In this document: piece by piece, positions 1 to 5,651 of the stretch
Layout of the letters: each line of letters begins with the position of its first letter
Position numbering within the stretch: the stretch's first letter is position 1
Origin: Bacteroidota bacterium
Lineage (GTDB): Bacteria; Bacteroidota; Bacteroidia; Cytophagales; Cyclobacteriaceae
Assembly: GCA_027297025.1 (NCBI GenBank)
Contig: JAPUIM010000260.1
Location: forward strand, 1-5,651
Length of the DNA stretch: 5,651 nt
Reading direction: 5' to 3'
Position numbers and translations under genes: made by a program
Notes under the pieces: model-generated
Seen by the model: the letters and a program-made list of their open reading frames with translations, nothing else
Told to the model about the DNA's origin: nothing
Databases searched by the model: none

Positions 1-597
1 GATATCCCTGGTTTTACTGTGACATAAAGTTACCGTGCAATTACCTGGGTAAGTTTTTCTGGCCATCAAAATACTCATTGGTGAGCCAACAATTTCACTT
101 CTACCAATAATTACACAATGTTTGCCTACGGTCTCAATGCTGTATCTCTCCAATAATTGCAGGACACCAAAAGGGGTAGCAGCAATGTAGGATGGTAAAT
201 TCTTAGCCATTCTTCCTACATTCACCGGATGAAAACCATCCACATCCTTTTCCGGCCAAATTCGATCCGTTACCTTTTGTACTGAGATATGTTCGGGTAA
301 AGGCAGTTGAACAATCAATCCATCAATATCTTCATCTGCATTTATCTCTCCTACTGTCTTCAATAATTGTTCTTCGGAAACCTCATCTTCAAATCTTTGT
401 AATGTTGATTTAAATCCTACTTGTTCACAAGATCTAACCTTATTTTTGACATAGGTTTCGCTTGCCCCATCATGACCCACCAACACTGCGGCTAAATGGG
501 GCACTTTCCCATCCTCTTCCTTGATCCTAATAACTTCCTGGGCAATTTCATTTTTGATGTCCTGGGATGTTTTTTTTCCATCGATAATCACCGGCAT
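1..597 (-). CDS. folD: Bifunctional methylenetetrahydrofolate dehydrogenase/cyclohydrolase FolD (3' end outside the window)
   Basis: FolD is a cytosolic enzyme that interconverts 5,10-methylene-THF, 5,10-methenyl-THF and 10-formyl-THF, supplying one-carbon units for purines and formyl-Met-tRNA. The window holds 199 codons, read from the ATG at 597-595 without a stop to the left edge; family members are usually about 285-300 residues, so roughly the last third is missing. Visible signatures are the Y49-x-x-x-K53 catalytic motif (YVKNK), GLIVQLPLP at 93-101 including Q97, [10 protein letters not shown] at 115-124, ATPFG at 140-144, and the nucleotide-binding [10 protein letters not shown] at 165-174. 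The start gives the normal short N-terminus before the IIDGK motif. The gene begins 17 bases after the lepA stop on the same strand, so co-transcription with lepA is likely. Nothing visible is disrupted. Family identification is essentially certain from these motifs. Confidence 0.97.
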   Translation of the reverse strand, partial: MPVIIDGKKTSQDIKNEIAQEVIRIKEEDGKVPHLAAVLVGHDGASETYVKNKVRSCEQVGFKSTLQRFEDEVSEEQLLKTVGEINADEDIDGLIVQLPLPEHISVQKVTDRIWPEKDVDGFHPVNVGRMAKNLPSYIAATPFGVLQLLERYSIETVGKHCVIIGRSEIVGSPMSILMARKTYPGNCTVTLCHSKTRDI

Positions 598-614
598 GGT
601 TTCATTATTTTAGA

Positions 615-2408
615 TTAGTCCAGTTTTAATACCGCCATAAAAGCTTCTTGGGGTATTTCTACATTACCTACCTGTCGCATTCGTTTTTTCCCTTTTTTCT
701 GTTTTTCCAACAGCTTTCGTTTCCTTGTAATATCCCCACCATAACATTTGGCCGTTACATTTTTACGGAGTGCTCTAATGGTTTCCCGGGCGATCACCTT
801 GGTTCCGATGGAAGCCTGAATTGCTATATCAAACATTTGACGGGGAAGTAATTGCCTTAACTTTTCGCATAGGCGTTTCCCCCATTCAAAAGCCTTGTCT
901 CTATGTACTACCGCAGATAAAGCATCTACAGTTTCACCATTTAACATGATATCTAATTTCACCATCTTTGAAGTCCGGAATCCCAGTAATTCGTAATCCA
1001 GGGAAGCATATCCTCGGGAAATGGTTTTTAACTTATCATAAAAGTCAAATACAATTTCGCTTAGGGGCAATTCAAACATCAGTTCCACCCGGTCTGTAGT
1101 GAGATATACCTGATTTGTGATCACCCCTCGTTTTTCAATAGCCAAGGAAATGATGGGCCCTATATATTCGGATTTGGTGATGATCTGGGCTTTAATAAAC
1201 GGTTCTTCGATATGAGATAATTGAACGGGATCGGGCATGTCTGAAGGGGCATTTATCTCCGTAATATGACCATCATTATGTACTGCATTAAATTGAACTG
1301 AAGGAACAGTAGTAATGACCGTCATATCAAATTCACGTTCTAAACGTTCCTGTACAATCTCCATGTGCAGCATACCCAAAAAACCACAACGAAAACCAAA
1401 ACCCAAGGCTGCAGAGGTTTCCGGTTCCCACACCAAGGAAGCGTCATTTAATTGGAGTTTTTCCATGGAAGCCCTCAATTCCTCATAATCACTGGTTTCC
1501 ACCGGATAGATACCGGCAAACACCATCGGTTTCACATTTTCAAATCCTTTCACTGCCTCCGCAGTTGGATTTTGTGCCAGAGTAATGGTGTCTCCTACCT
1601 TCACTTCCTTGGCTATCTTAACCCCGGAAATTAAATAACCTACGTTGCCCGCCCCAATGGTATTTTTAGGCATTTGCTTCAACTTTAGAACTCCTATTTC
1701 CTCTGCTTTATAAATTTTTCCGGTATTCACAAATTTCACACGGTCTCCTTTGGTGATAGATCCATTAAAAACCCGGAAGTAGACTTCAATACCACGATAG
1801 GAATTAAAAACAGAATCAAAGATCATGGCCCGTAGAGGAGCTTCAGGGTCCCCTTGGGGAGGGGGTATTTTTTCCACAATTGCACTCAGAATTTCCTCAA
1901 TTCCAATGCCCTCCTTAGCACTGGCCAGGATTATTTCATTGGGGTCGCAACCCAAAAGGTCCACCACCTGATCTTTTACCTCTTCCGGCTTAGCACCCGG
2001 CAGATCGATCTTATTTAAAACCGGAATGATCTCCAGGTCATGGTCAAGGGCAAGGTATAAGTTGGATATAGTTTGGGCCTCAATGCCTTGAGAAGCATCG
2101 ATCACCAGAAGAGCTCCTTCACAGGCAGCAATGGAACGGGATACTTCATAAGAGAAATCCACATGTCCAGGGGTATCTATCAGATTTAAAATAAAATCCT
2201 GACTATGATGCTGATAGTCCATCTGGATGGCATGACTTTTTATTGTGATGCCCCGTTCCCTCTCCAGGTCCATGTCATCCAATAATTGGGCCTGCATATC
2301 TTTATCAGCCACCGTACCGGTGATTTGTAATAACCTGTCGGCTAAGGTGCTCTTACCGTGATCAATATGAGCGATGATGCAAAAATTCCGGATATGCTGC
2401 ATTTTCAT
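615..2408 (-). CDS. lepA: Translational GTPase LepA / elongation factor 4
   Basis: LepA (EF4) is a ribosome-associated GTPase of the EF-G-like class. It binds stalled or assembling ribosomes and has been linked to back-translocation and 30S biogenesis. The 597-residue protein is full length for the family. GTPase motifs seen are G1 AHIDHGKST at 13-21, the switch I ERGIT at 51-55, G3 DTPGH at 78-82, G4 NKID at 132-135 and G5 SAK at 163-165. They are followed by the EF-G-like domains and the LepA-specific lysine-rich C-terminus from about residue 557 ([16 protein letters not shown]), ending in the usual [16 protein letters not shown]. Two ATGs are possible, 2408 and 2402; the second would give the MQHIRNF start closest to typical LepA. 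A candidate TAnnTTTG promoter sits a few bases before the start, implying transcription separate from the amidohydrolase upstream. folD follows after 17 bases. No frame disruption is seen. Confidence 0.98.
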   Translation of the reverse strand: MKMQHIRNFCIIAHIDHGKSTLADRLLQITGTVADKDMQAQLLDDMDLERERGITIKSHAIQMDYQHHSQDFILNLIDTPGHVDFSYEVSRSIAACEGALLVIDASQGIEAQTISNLYLALDHDLEIIPVLNKIDLPGAKPEEVKDQVVDLLGCDPNEIILASAKEGIGIEEILSAIVEKIPPPQGDPEAPLRAMIFDSVFNSYRGIEVYFRVFNGSITKGDRVKFVNTGKIYKAEEIGVLKLKQMPKNTIGAGNVGYLISGVKIAKEVKVGDTITLAQNPTAEAVKGFENVKPMVFAGIYPVETSDYEELRASMEKLQLNDASLVWEPETSAALGFGFRCGFLGMLHMEIVQERLEREFDMTVITTVPSVQFNAVHNDGHITEINAPSDMPDPVQLSHIEEPFIKAQIITKSEYIGPIISLAIEKRGVITNQVYLTTDRVELMFELPLSEIVFDFYDKLKTISRGYASLDYELLGFRTSKMVKLDIMLNGETVDALSAVVHRDKAFEWGKRLCEKLRQLLPRQMFDIAIQASIGTKVIARETIRALRKNVTAKCYGGDITRKRKLLEKQKKGKKRMRQVGNVEIPQEAFMAVLKLD

Positions 2409-2416
2409 TGCGCCTG

Positions 2417-2448
2417 CAAAAATAGAGAATATTCGGAATCAATTGAAC
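2417..2448 (-). promoter_or_regulatory. Candidate Bacteroidota-type promoter for lepA-folD
   Basis: Reading the minus strand, TATTTTTG at 2424-2417 is a perfect match to the Bacteroidota -7 element TAnnTTTG. The -33 side is weak: GTTC at 2448-2445 lies 20 bases upstream, and a TTG at 2442-2440 is only 15 bases away. Transcription would start around 2413-2410, leaving a leader of only a few bases before the lepA ATG at 2408, or about ten bases if the ATG at 2402 is used. This would let lepA-folD be expressed independently of the accessory genes upstream. The assignment rests on the consensus match and position alone. Confidence 0.4.
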
Positions 2449-2495
2449 TTGTGGAATGTCTTTATTTTAATGAATTAAGTAGCCAGTAAACAAGG

Positions 2496-3797
2496 TCATA
2501 GGTGCTTATACACAACCCCATCTTTCATAACAAATGTGACATTTTCCATCACCGCAATATTGTCCAGTGGGTTTTGATCAACGGCTACAAGGTCTGCATA
2601 TTTTCCTGCCTCCACAGAACCCAGGGTATCGTCGATCTCTAAAAGTTCGGCCGCTCGCATCGTGGCACATTGAATAGCCTCCATAGGAGGCATACCCCCC
2701 TCTACCATATAAACAAATTCTTTCCAGTTTTCTCCATGGGGAAAGACAGCGGCATCGGTACCAAAGGCAATTTTTACTCCCGCTTTGTAGGCTTTTTCAA
2801 ATGTAGATTGGATCAGAGGTCCAATTTCCAGGGCCTTAGGACGAACCATAGGTGGATAATAACCCTCTATTTTAGCGTATTCAGCCACTGACCTTCCAGC
2901 AGATACGGTAGGTACATAAAAGGTCCCATATTGTTTCATTAAAGCAATTACCTCATCATCCATTTTGGTACCATGTTCAATGGTTCTCACCCCTGATCTG
3001 ATAGCCCTTTTCATTCCTTCCGCACCATGGGCATGGGCAGCCACGTGCATTCCCAGATCAGATGCGGTCTTTACAATCATCTGTATTTCTTCTTCACTAA
3101 AAGAAGGACCTGAACCGTCTTTAGACACACTTAGCACCCCACCAGTAGCCGCGATCTTAATGAGGTCCGCCCCATTTTTATAGCGCTGCCGTACCGCTTT
3201 CCGGGCATCTTCTACACCATTGACTATTCCCATTTCCGGTCCAGGATCTCCCATCAGGTCCAACCTAAATCCATTAGTAGGATCGCCATGTCCTCCAGTA
3301 ATTGTTAATGCCCTGCCCGCAGTATATATGCGAGGGCCTTCTACCACACCTTGATTAATGGCATTTTTAAGAGCAATATTTACCCCGGATCCTGCTAAAT
3401 CTCTCACTGTGGTAAATCCGGCCATCAAATTTTTACGGGCATAGCCGTAGGCACGGAATGCCTTATCAGCAGGATTGAGCGTAAAACGTTCCAAATACCT
3501 GTTTTTATTGGTCTCATGTTCCAGATGGACATGCATATCCATCAAACCAGGCATTACCGTTTTATTACTTAAGTCAATGAGCTGTCCACCTGCATCAGGG
3601 GGGGTAAAACCCTTTTGTACAGCTACTATAGTACCATTTTCAATGATCACAGTCATTTGGCTTTTAATCTTATCACTTTTACCATCAATCAGATTACCAC
3701 AATGGATAAAGGTTTTTTGGGCGTAAGCTGAAACAAATGTCAAAATCAGCACAGCCATTAGGGTTGTTTTTACTGTTTGGATCATGTTTTTATTCAT
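2496..3797 (-). CDS. Secreted metal-dependent amidohydrolase (imidazolonepropionase/Xaa-Pro dipeptidase-like)
   Basis: This 433-residue amidohydrolase-superfamily protein has an N-terminal signal peptide: K10, a hydrophobic stretch at about 12-25, and probable cleavage after AYA at 24-26. It should therefore act in the periplasm or outside the cell. The TIM-barrel metal site is complete: H89-x-H91 (MDMHVHL), the likely carboxylated K214 in LIKIAATGG, H255 and H257 in AAHAHG, H275 in TIEHGT, and D348 in FGTDA. The C-terminal GSVEAGKYADLV segment returns to the small beta-sandwich domain and is typical of the group. Relatives hydrolyse N-acyl or Xaa-Pro and Xaa-Arg dipeptides, but the substrate cannot be read from sequence. 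ATGs at 3797 and 3785 are both possible; the first gives a signal peptide of normal length. The gene starts 12 bases after the methyltransferase stop, so it is probably in the same transcript. It appears intact. Confidence 0.93.
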   Translation of the reverse strand: MNKNMIQTVKTTLMAVLILTFVSAYAQKTFIHCGNLIDGKSDKIKSQMTVIIENGTIVAVQKGFTPPDAGGQLIDLSNKTVMPGLMDMHVHLEHETNKNRYLERFTLNPADKAFRAYGYARKNLMAGFTTVRDLAGSGVNIALKNAINQGVVEGPRIYTAGRALTITGGHGDPTNGFRLDLMGDPGPEMGIVNGVEDARKAVRQRYKNGADLIKIAATGGVLSVSKDGSGPSFSEEEIQMIVKTASDLGMHVAAHAHGAEGMKRAIRSGVRTIEHGTKMDDEVIALMKQYGTFYVPTVSAGRSVAEYAKIEGYYPPMVRPKALEIGPLIQSTFEKAYKAGVKIAFGTDAAVFPHGENWKEFVYMVEGGMPPMEAIQCATMRAAELLEIDDTLGSVEAGKYADLVAVDQNPLDNIAVMENVTFVMKDGVVYKHL

Positions 3798-3809
3798 AAT
3801 AGTTAATGT

Positions 3810-4511
3810 TTATACTGTATTAATTAGCCTGGCCAGGTATTGGTCATGCCCGTCCTGATACAGAATTTGTGTTATCCAACCGTGTTTTGTGGATAAATCA
3901 ATCAACAATTCCTGGTCAATATAAAGCCACTTAAACCACTTTCCTTTTTGGGCCTCATACTGGAACTGATACTTGATTTCTCCGTAATAATGATCGATCG
4001 GCAATTCAGTTTTCTTGTACAAATATCGAATATCACTTGAATCAAACAATACCTGCCCCCCACTATAGAGAAGATCCTTCAAATGAATTAAGAATTGTTC
4101 AAACTTCGCCAAGGTGCCCACTACACCAATCCCATTCATCATTAATAAAATGGTGTCATATTTTGTCCTCTAAATTTAAATACATCCTCTTTCACCACCC
4201 TTTTCACCCCTCTATTCTTCATTATGTCGGTCAATTTAGGAGAAATCTCCATTAGCAGTTACCTCCAATCCCCTTTGTTGTAGGATCAACGCACTGCTAC
4301 CCACTCCAGCGCCTATATCTAACACTTTGCCACTACATAAACTCAAAGCATATTCCTCTAGCTCAGAAATACTTAATTCATCCCTAAAGAATACCTCCAT
4401 AAGCATTCGATCGGGTGGGCCATAATCATTGTTGAGAAAAAGTTTAGAGGCCTTATTCTGATAATGATAGTCCTGGCAGGCTTGCCCGTGAACATCCAAC
4501 TTCGGGTCCAT
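3810..4511 (-). pseudogene. Class I SAM-dependent methyltransferase, interrupted by two compensating frameshifts
   Basis: Two open segments in the same frame (4511-4236, 91 codons; 4142-3810, 110 codons) are halves of one Rossmann-fold methyltransferase. The first carries motif I VLDIGAGVGSSAL at residues 63-75; the second carries GGQVLFDSSDI and the family's WLYID and DQYLARL segments. Between them, the coding text continues in another frame. Removing one A from the AA at 4253-4252 gives VTAMEISPKLTDIM and onward, and adding one A to the AAAA run at 4164-4161 gives GQKYDTILLMMNGIGV, rejoining the second half. The repaired protein is 233 residues, normal for this group of small Bacteroidota methyltransferases, whose substrate is unknown. 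As written, translation stops at the TAA at 4238-4236, after the SAM-binding loop. The start lies 3 bases after the upstream gene's stop and the end 12 bases before the amidohydrolase. It may be a true pseudogene or two sequencing errors. Confidence 0.88.
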
Positions 4512-4514
4512 GAA

Positions 4515-4937
4515 TCAGCTGGAATGATCGGCAACTATCAACCACCTACCCTCTATTTTCCTCCACAGTAAGGAGAAATGTCCCTGTAAATTTCCTATCT
4601 CCCGTTCCAGAAACCATTTACCTACCACAAAGTAGTTATCTTCATTGATACGATCGATCACCAATAGTTCAAAGGAAAGTTGTCCCATTGCTATTTGGTC
4701 GGGATAGGTTTTTTCATATCTCTCCCGTGTATTTTTCCAGCCCCAGGTAATTCCTTTGCTACCAATGAACTTCAGAGAATCAGAGTGCCAATAGGGTTCC
4801 ATAAAACAAGATAGATCTCCTTTGTTCCAGCATGCTTGTTGTTGAGCTAGCATTTCCCTAATAATTTTTTCATCACGGTTTACCATTTCCAGGGAAAATT
4901 GGATAAAGGAAAACATAACGAGTAAACCGATTTTCAT
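4515..4937 (-). CDS. DUF4440 / SnoaL-like (NTF2-fold) small protein
   Basis: This 140-residue protein has the NTF2/SnoaL-like layout. An N-terminal helix pair (DEKIIREMLAQQQACWNKGD, about 22-41) is followed by the FMEPYWHSDSLKFIG segment, a GWKNTRERYEKTYPD helix at about 66-80, and antiparallel strands ending in FSLLWRKIEGRWLIVADHSS at the C-terminus. The fold forms a conical pocket. Members include isomerases, cyclases and many proteins of unknown function, so no reaction can be assigned. Residues 1-16 are hydrophobic after K2 and could be a signal peptide, but there is no clear cleavage site and no lipobox cysteine, so location is uncertain. It is the first gene of the probable three-gene unit with the methyltransferase, whose ATG comes one codon after this stop (TGA TTC ATG), suggesting translational coupling. 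No convincing promoter or ribosome-binding site was found upstream. The gene is intact. Confidence 0.85.
   Translation of the reverse strand: MKIGLLVMFSFIQFSLEMVNRDEKIIREMLAQQQACWNKGDLSCFMEPYWHSDSLKFIGSKGITWGWKNTRERYEKTYPDQIAMGQLSFELLVIDRINEDNYFVVGKWFLEREIGNLQGHFSLLWRKIEGRWLIVADHSS
4874..4929. repeat. Two further GTAAACC motif copies within the start of the DUF4440 gene
   Basis: GTAAACCG occurs on the plus strand at 4922-4929, and ACGGTTTAC (the reverse complement of GTAAACCGT) at 4875-4883. Both resemble the GTGTAAACC direct repeats ahead of the integrase at 5070-5090. I found no other copy of GTAAACC in the window by eye. They lie inside coding sequence, so chance is a real alternative. 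Confidence 0.35.
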
Positions 4938-5028
4938 ACTTATATTGTTTAAGTAATTGCGAGGTATTTGATGTTCATAGATATTACCCTAATAGTTGTA
5001 AAAACTCCATTTCCTTCATAAATAATAG

Positions 5029-5049
5029 CTGTTTATTATCTGTTTATTA
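5029..5049 (+). repeat. Tandem 10-bp direct repeat CTGTTTATTA, 11-bp period
   Basis: CTGTTTATTA occurs exactly at 5029-5038 and again at 5040-5049. A weaker third copy, TTGGTTATTT at 5051-5060 (7 of 10 matches), keeps the same 11-base step, close to one helical turn. The second copy overlaps the proposed -33 element of the integrase promoter, so the array could be an operator or a protein-binding array. The region is AT-rich, which makes short repeats easier to get by chance. Confidence 0.5.
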
Positions 5050-5070
5050 ATTGGTTATTTACTATATTTG
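5039..5070 (+). promoter_or_regulatory. Candidate Bacteroidota-type promoter of the integrase gene
   Basis: TATATTTG at 5063-5070 matches the Bacteroidota -7 consensus TAnnTTTG exactly. TCTG at 5039-5042 is a one-mismatch version of the -33 TTTG, with a 20-base spacer, near the usual spacing. Transcription would begin at about 5074-5077, leaving a leader of roughly 22-25 bases before the ATG at 5099. The match also argues against the TTG at 5051 as start codon, because that codon would be upstream of the transcript. Confidence 0.55.
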
Positions 5071-5090
5071 TGTAAACCACCGTGTAAACC
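5070..5090 (+). repeat. Direct repeat GTGTAAACC x2, 12-bp period, in the integrase leader
   Basis: GTGTAAACC is found exactly at 5070-5078 and 5082-5090, separated by ACC. The first copy begins at the last base of the -7 element and covers the predicted transcription start; the second lies in the untranslated leader. This placement suits autoregulation by the integrase or an excisionase-like repressor, or arm-type recombinase binding sites near an attachment site. The repeat is seen directly; its role is inferred. Confidence 0.55.
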
Positions 5091-5098
5091 GTATACAA

Positions 5099-5651
5099 AT
5101 GACAAAGATAAAAATCCCATTACATAAAATAATCTTATTCAAGAGTAAGACATTGAGCAGCGGAGACCACCCAATAATGTTAAGGGTCACCTACCAGAGA
5201 AATAGAAAATACTATTCCTTGAAACTGAATAGCTCTCCTGACAAATGGAATGATGAACTTAGCCTTTTTAACAGGAACAAAGAAGGAAATATTAAACTAA
5301 GTCACTTTGACGGGAGGGCAGATAAAACATTCAGGAAAATGGAGGAGGAAGACCGGGAATTTTCTTTTGCAAGGTTTGAGGAATTATTTTTTAAAAGCAG
5401 TAAGCCGGTGCGACTTTTTGAGTATTGGGGAAAAGTCATTGAATCCTTAGAAGATGAGAACAGACTAGGAACCGCAGCCTCTTACAATGATGCTTTCAAG
5501 TCATTCAAAAAATTCCGACAAAATAAAGATCTCCTGTTTACAGATGTTAATTATAAGTTGCTGGATAAGTACCGGAAATACTTAAAAGTATAATATTCTG
5601 TAAATACTACTGCTCTATATCTTAGAGTTATGCGAGTAATATTCAACCATG
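5099..5651 (+). pseudogene. Bacteroidota-type tyrosine recombinase/integrase, interrupted by an in-frame stop and cut by the window edge
   Basis: Tyrosine recombinases of this type integrate and excise mobile elements. From the ATG at 5099, the first ~55 residues resemble the arm DNA-binding domain of Bacteroidota integrases (SGDHPIMLRVTYQRNRKYYS, then a PDKWND segment). A charged linker (FRKMEEEDREFSFARFEELF) leads to the SAM-like core-binding domain from about residue 105 (RLFEYWGKVIE, SYNDAFKSFKKF, YKLLDKYRKYLK). A TAA at 5591-5593 ends the frame after 164 codons, but the same frame continues as YSVNTTALYLRVMRVIFNH to the window end, which is the normal continuation of the core-binding domain. 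The catalytic domain (R...H-x-x-R...Y) would lie beyond the window. The likeliest reading is a nonsense mutation or base error; stop-codon readthrough is possible but unsupported. An upstream TTG at 5051 would extend the protein but falls inside the promoter. The gene diverges from the DUF4440 gene. Confidence 0.85.

Noticed and set aside
2409..2495. Intrinsic terminator between the amidohydrolase and lepA genes.
   Set aside because: I could not find a GC-containing stem followed by a T run on the minus strand in these 87 bases.
2670..3726. Several plus-strand open frames of 70-85 codons opposite the amidohydrolase gene, and others opposite lepA and the methyltransferase.
   Set aside because: They are antisense to clear, well-conserved genes, have no recognisable domain, and their composition fits shadows of the coding strand.
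4984..5019. Minus-strand 11-codon mini-ORF (MKEMEFLQLLG) ahead of the DUF4440 gene, possibly a leader peptide or the tail of a destroyed gene.
   Set aside because: It is very short, in-frame stops lie only eight codons before its ATG, and there is no attenuator-like hairpin or runs of regulatory codons. Chance is sufficient.
5022..5039. Six-base inverted repeat ATAATA / TATTAT that could form a hairpin or terminator.
   Set aside because: All stem pairs are A-T, the loop is six bases and there is no following T run in the needed direction. It is too weak to be a terminator.
5051..5098. Upstream TTG start at 5051 extending the integrase by 16 codons.
   Set aside because: The extension overlaps the predicted promoter and the direct repeats, and it reads as repeat-derived sequence (VNHRVNR). 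The ATG at 5099 gives a normal arm-domain start.

Overview
The window looks like a piece of a Bacteroidota chromosome, probably Cytophagales-like. The evidence is moderate AT richness, weak or absent Shine-Dalgarno sequences, two perfect TAnnTTTG promoter elements, a Bacteroidota-type integrase N-terminus, and DUF4440 and methyltransferase proteins of a style common in that phylum. The phylum is inferred from these features; no 16S gene or other decisive marker is present.

Layout. Five genes lie on the minus strand, so they are read from high to low coordinates. (1) 4937-4515 is a small SnoaL/NTF2-like (DUF4440) protein. (2) 4511-3810 is a SAM-dependent methyltransferase broken by two compensating single-base frameshifts. 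(3) 3797-2496 is an exported metal-dependent amidohydrolase of the imidazolonepropionase/Xaa-Pro dipeptidase-like group. (4) 2408-615 is LepA (elongation factor 4), complete. (5) 597 to the left edge is the first 199 residues of FolD. Genes 1-3 are separated by only 3 and 12 bases and are probably one transcript. An 87-base gap with a candidate promoter separates them from lepA, and folD follows lepA after 17 bases, so lepA-folD is probably a second unit of core genes for translation and one-carbon metabolism. No stretch over 300 bases lacks a gene.

On the plus strand, divergent from gene 1, a Bacteroidota-type tyrosine recombinase (integrase) begins at 5099. It has an arm-binding domain and a SAM-like core-binding domain. 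An in-frame TAA at 5591-5593 interrupts it, but recognisable integrase sequence continues in the same frame to the right edge. It is therefore a nonsense-disrupted gene, a recoded one or a base-call error, not a naturally short protein. The 161-base divergent region (4938-5098) contains a good TAnnTTTG promoter for the integrase, flanked by two pairs of short direct repeats and overlapped by an imperfect inverted repeat. These may be an operator or recombinase-binding sites.

The left 4.9 kb looks like ordinary chromosome and the right end looks like the edge of a mobile element. The most notable points are the two lesions (methyltransferase and integrase) and the repeat cluster before the integrase. 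I saw no CRISPR array, RNA gene or clearly new multi-gene system.
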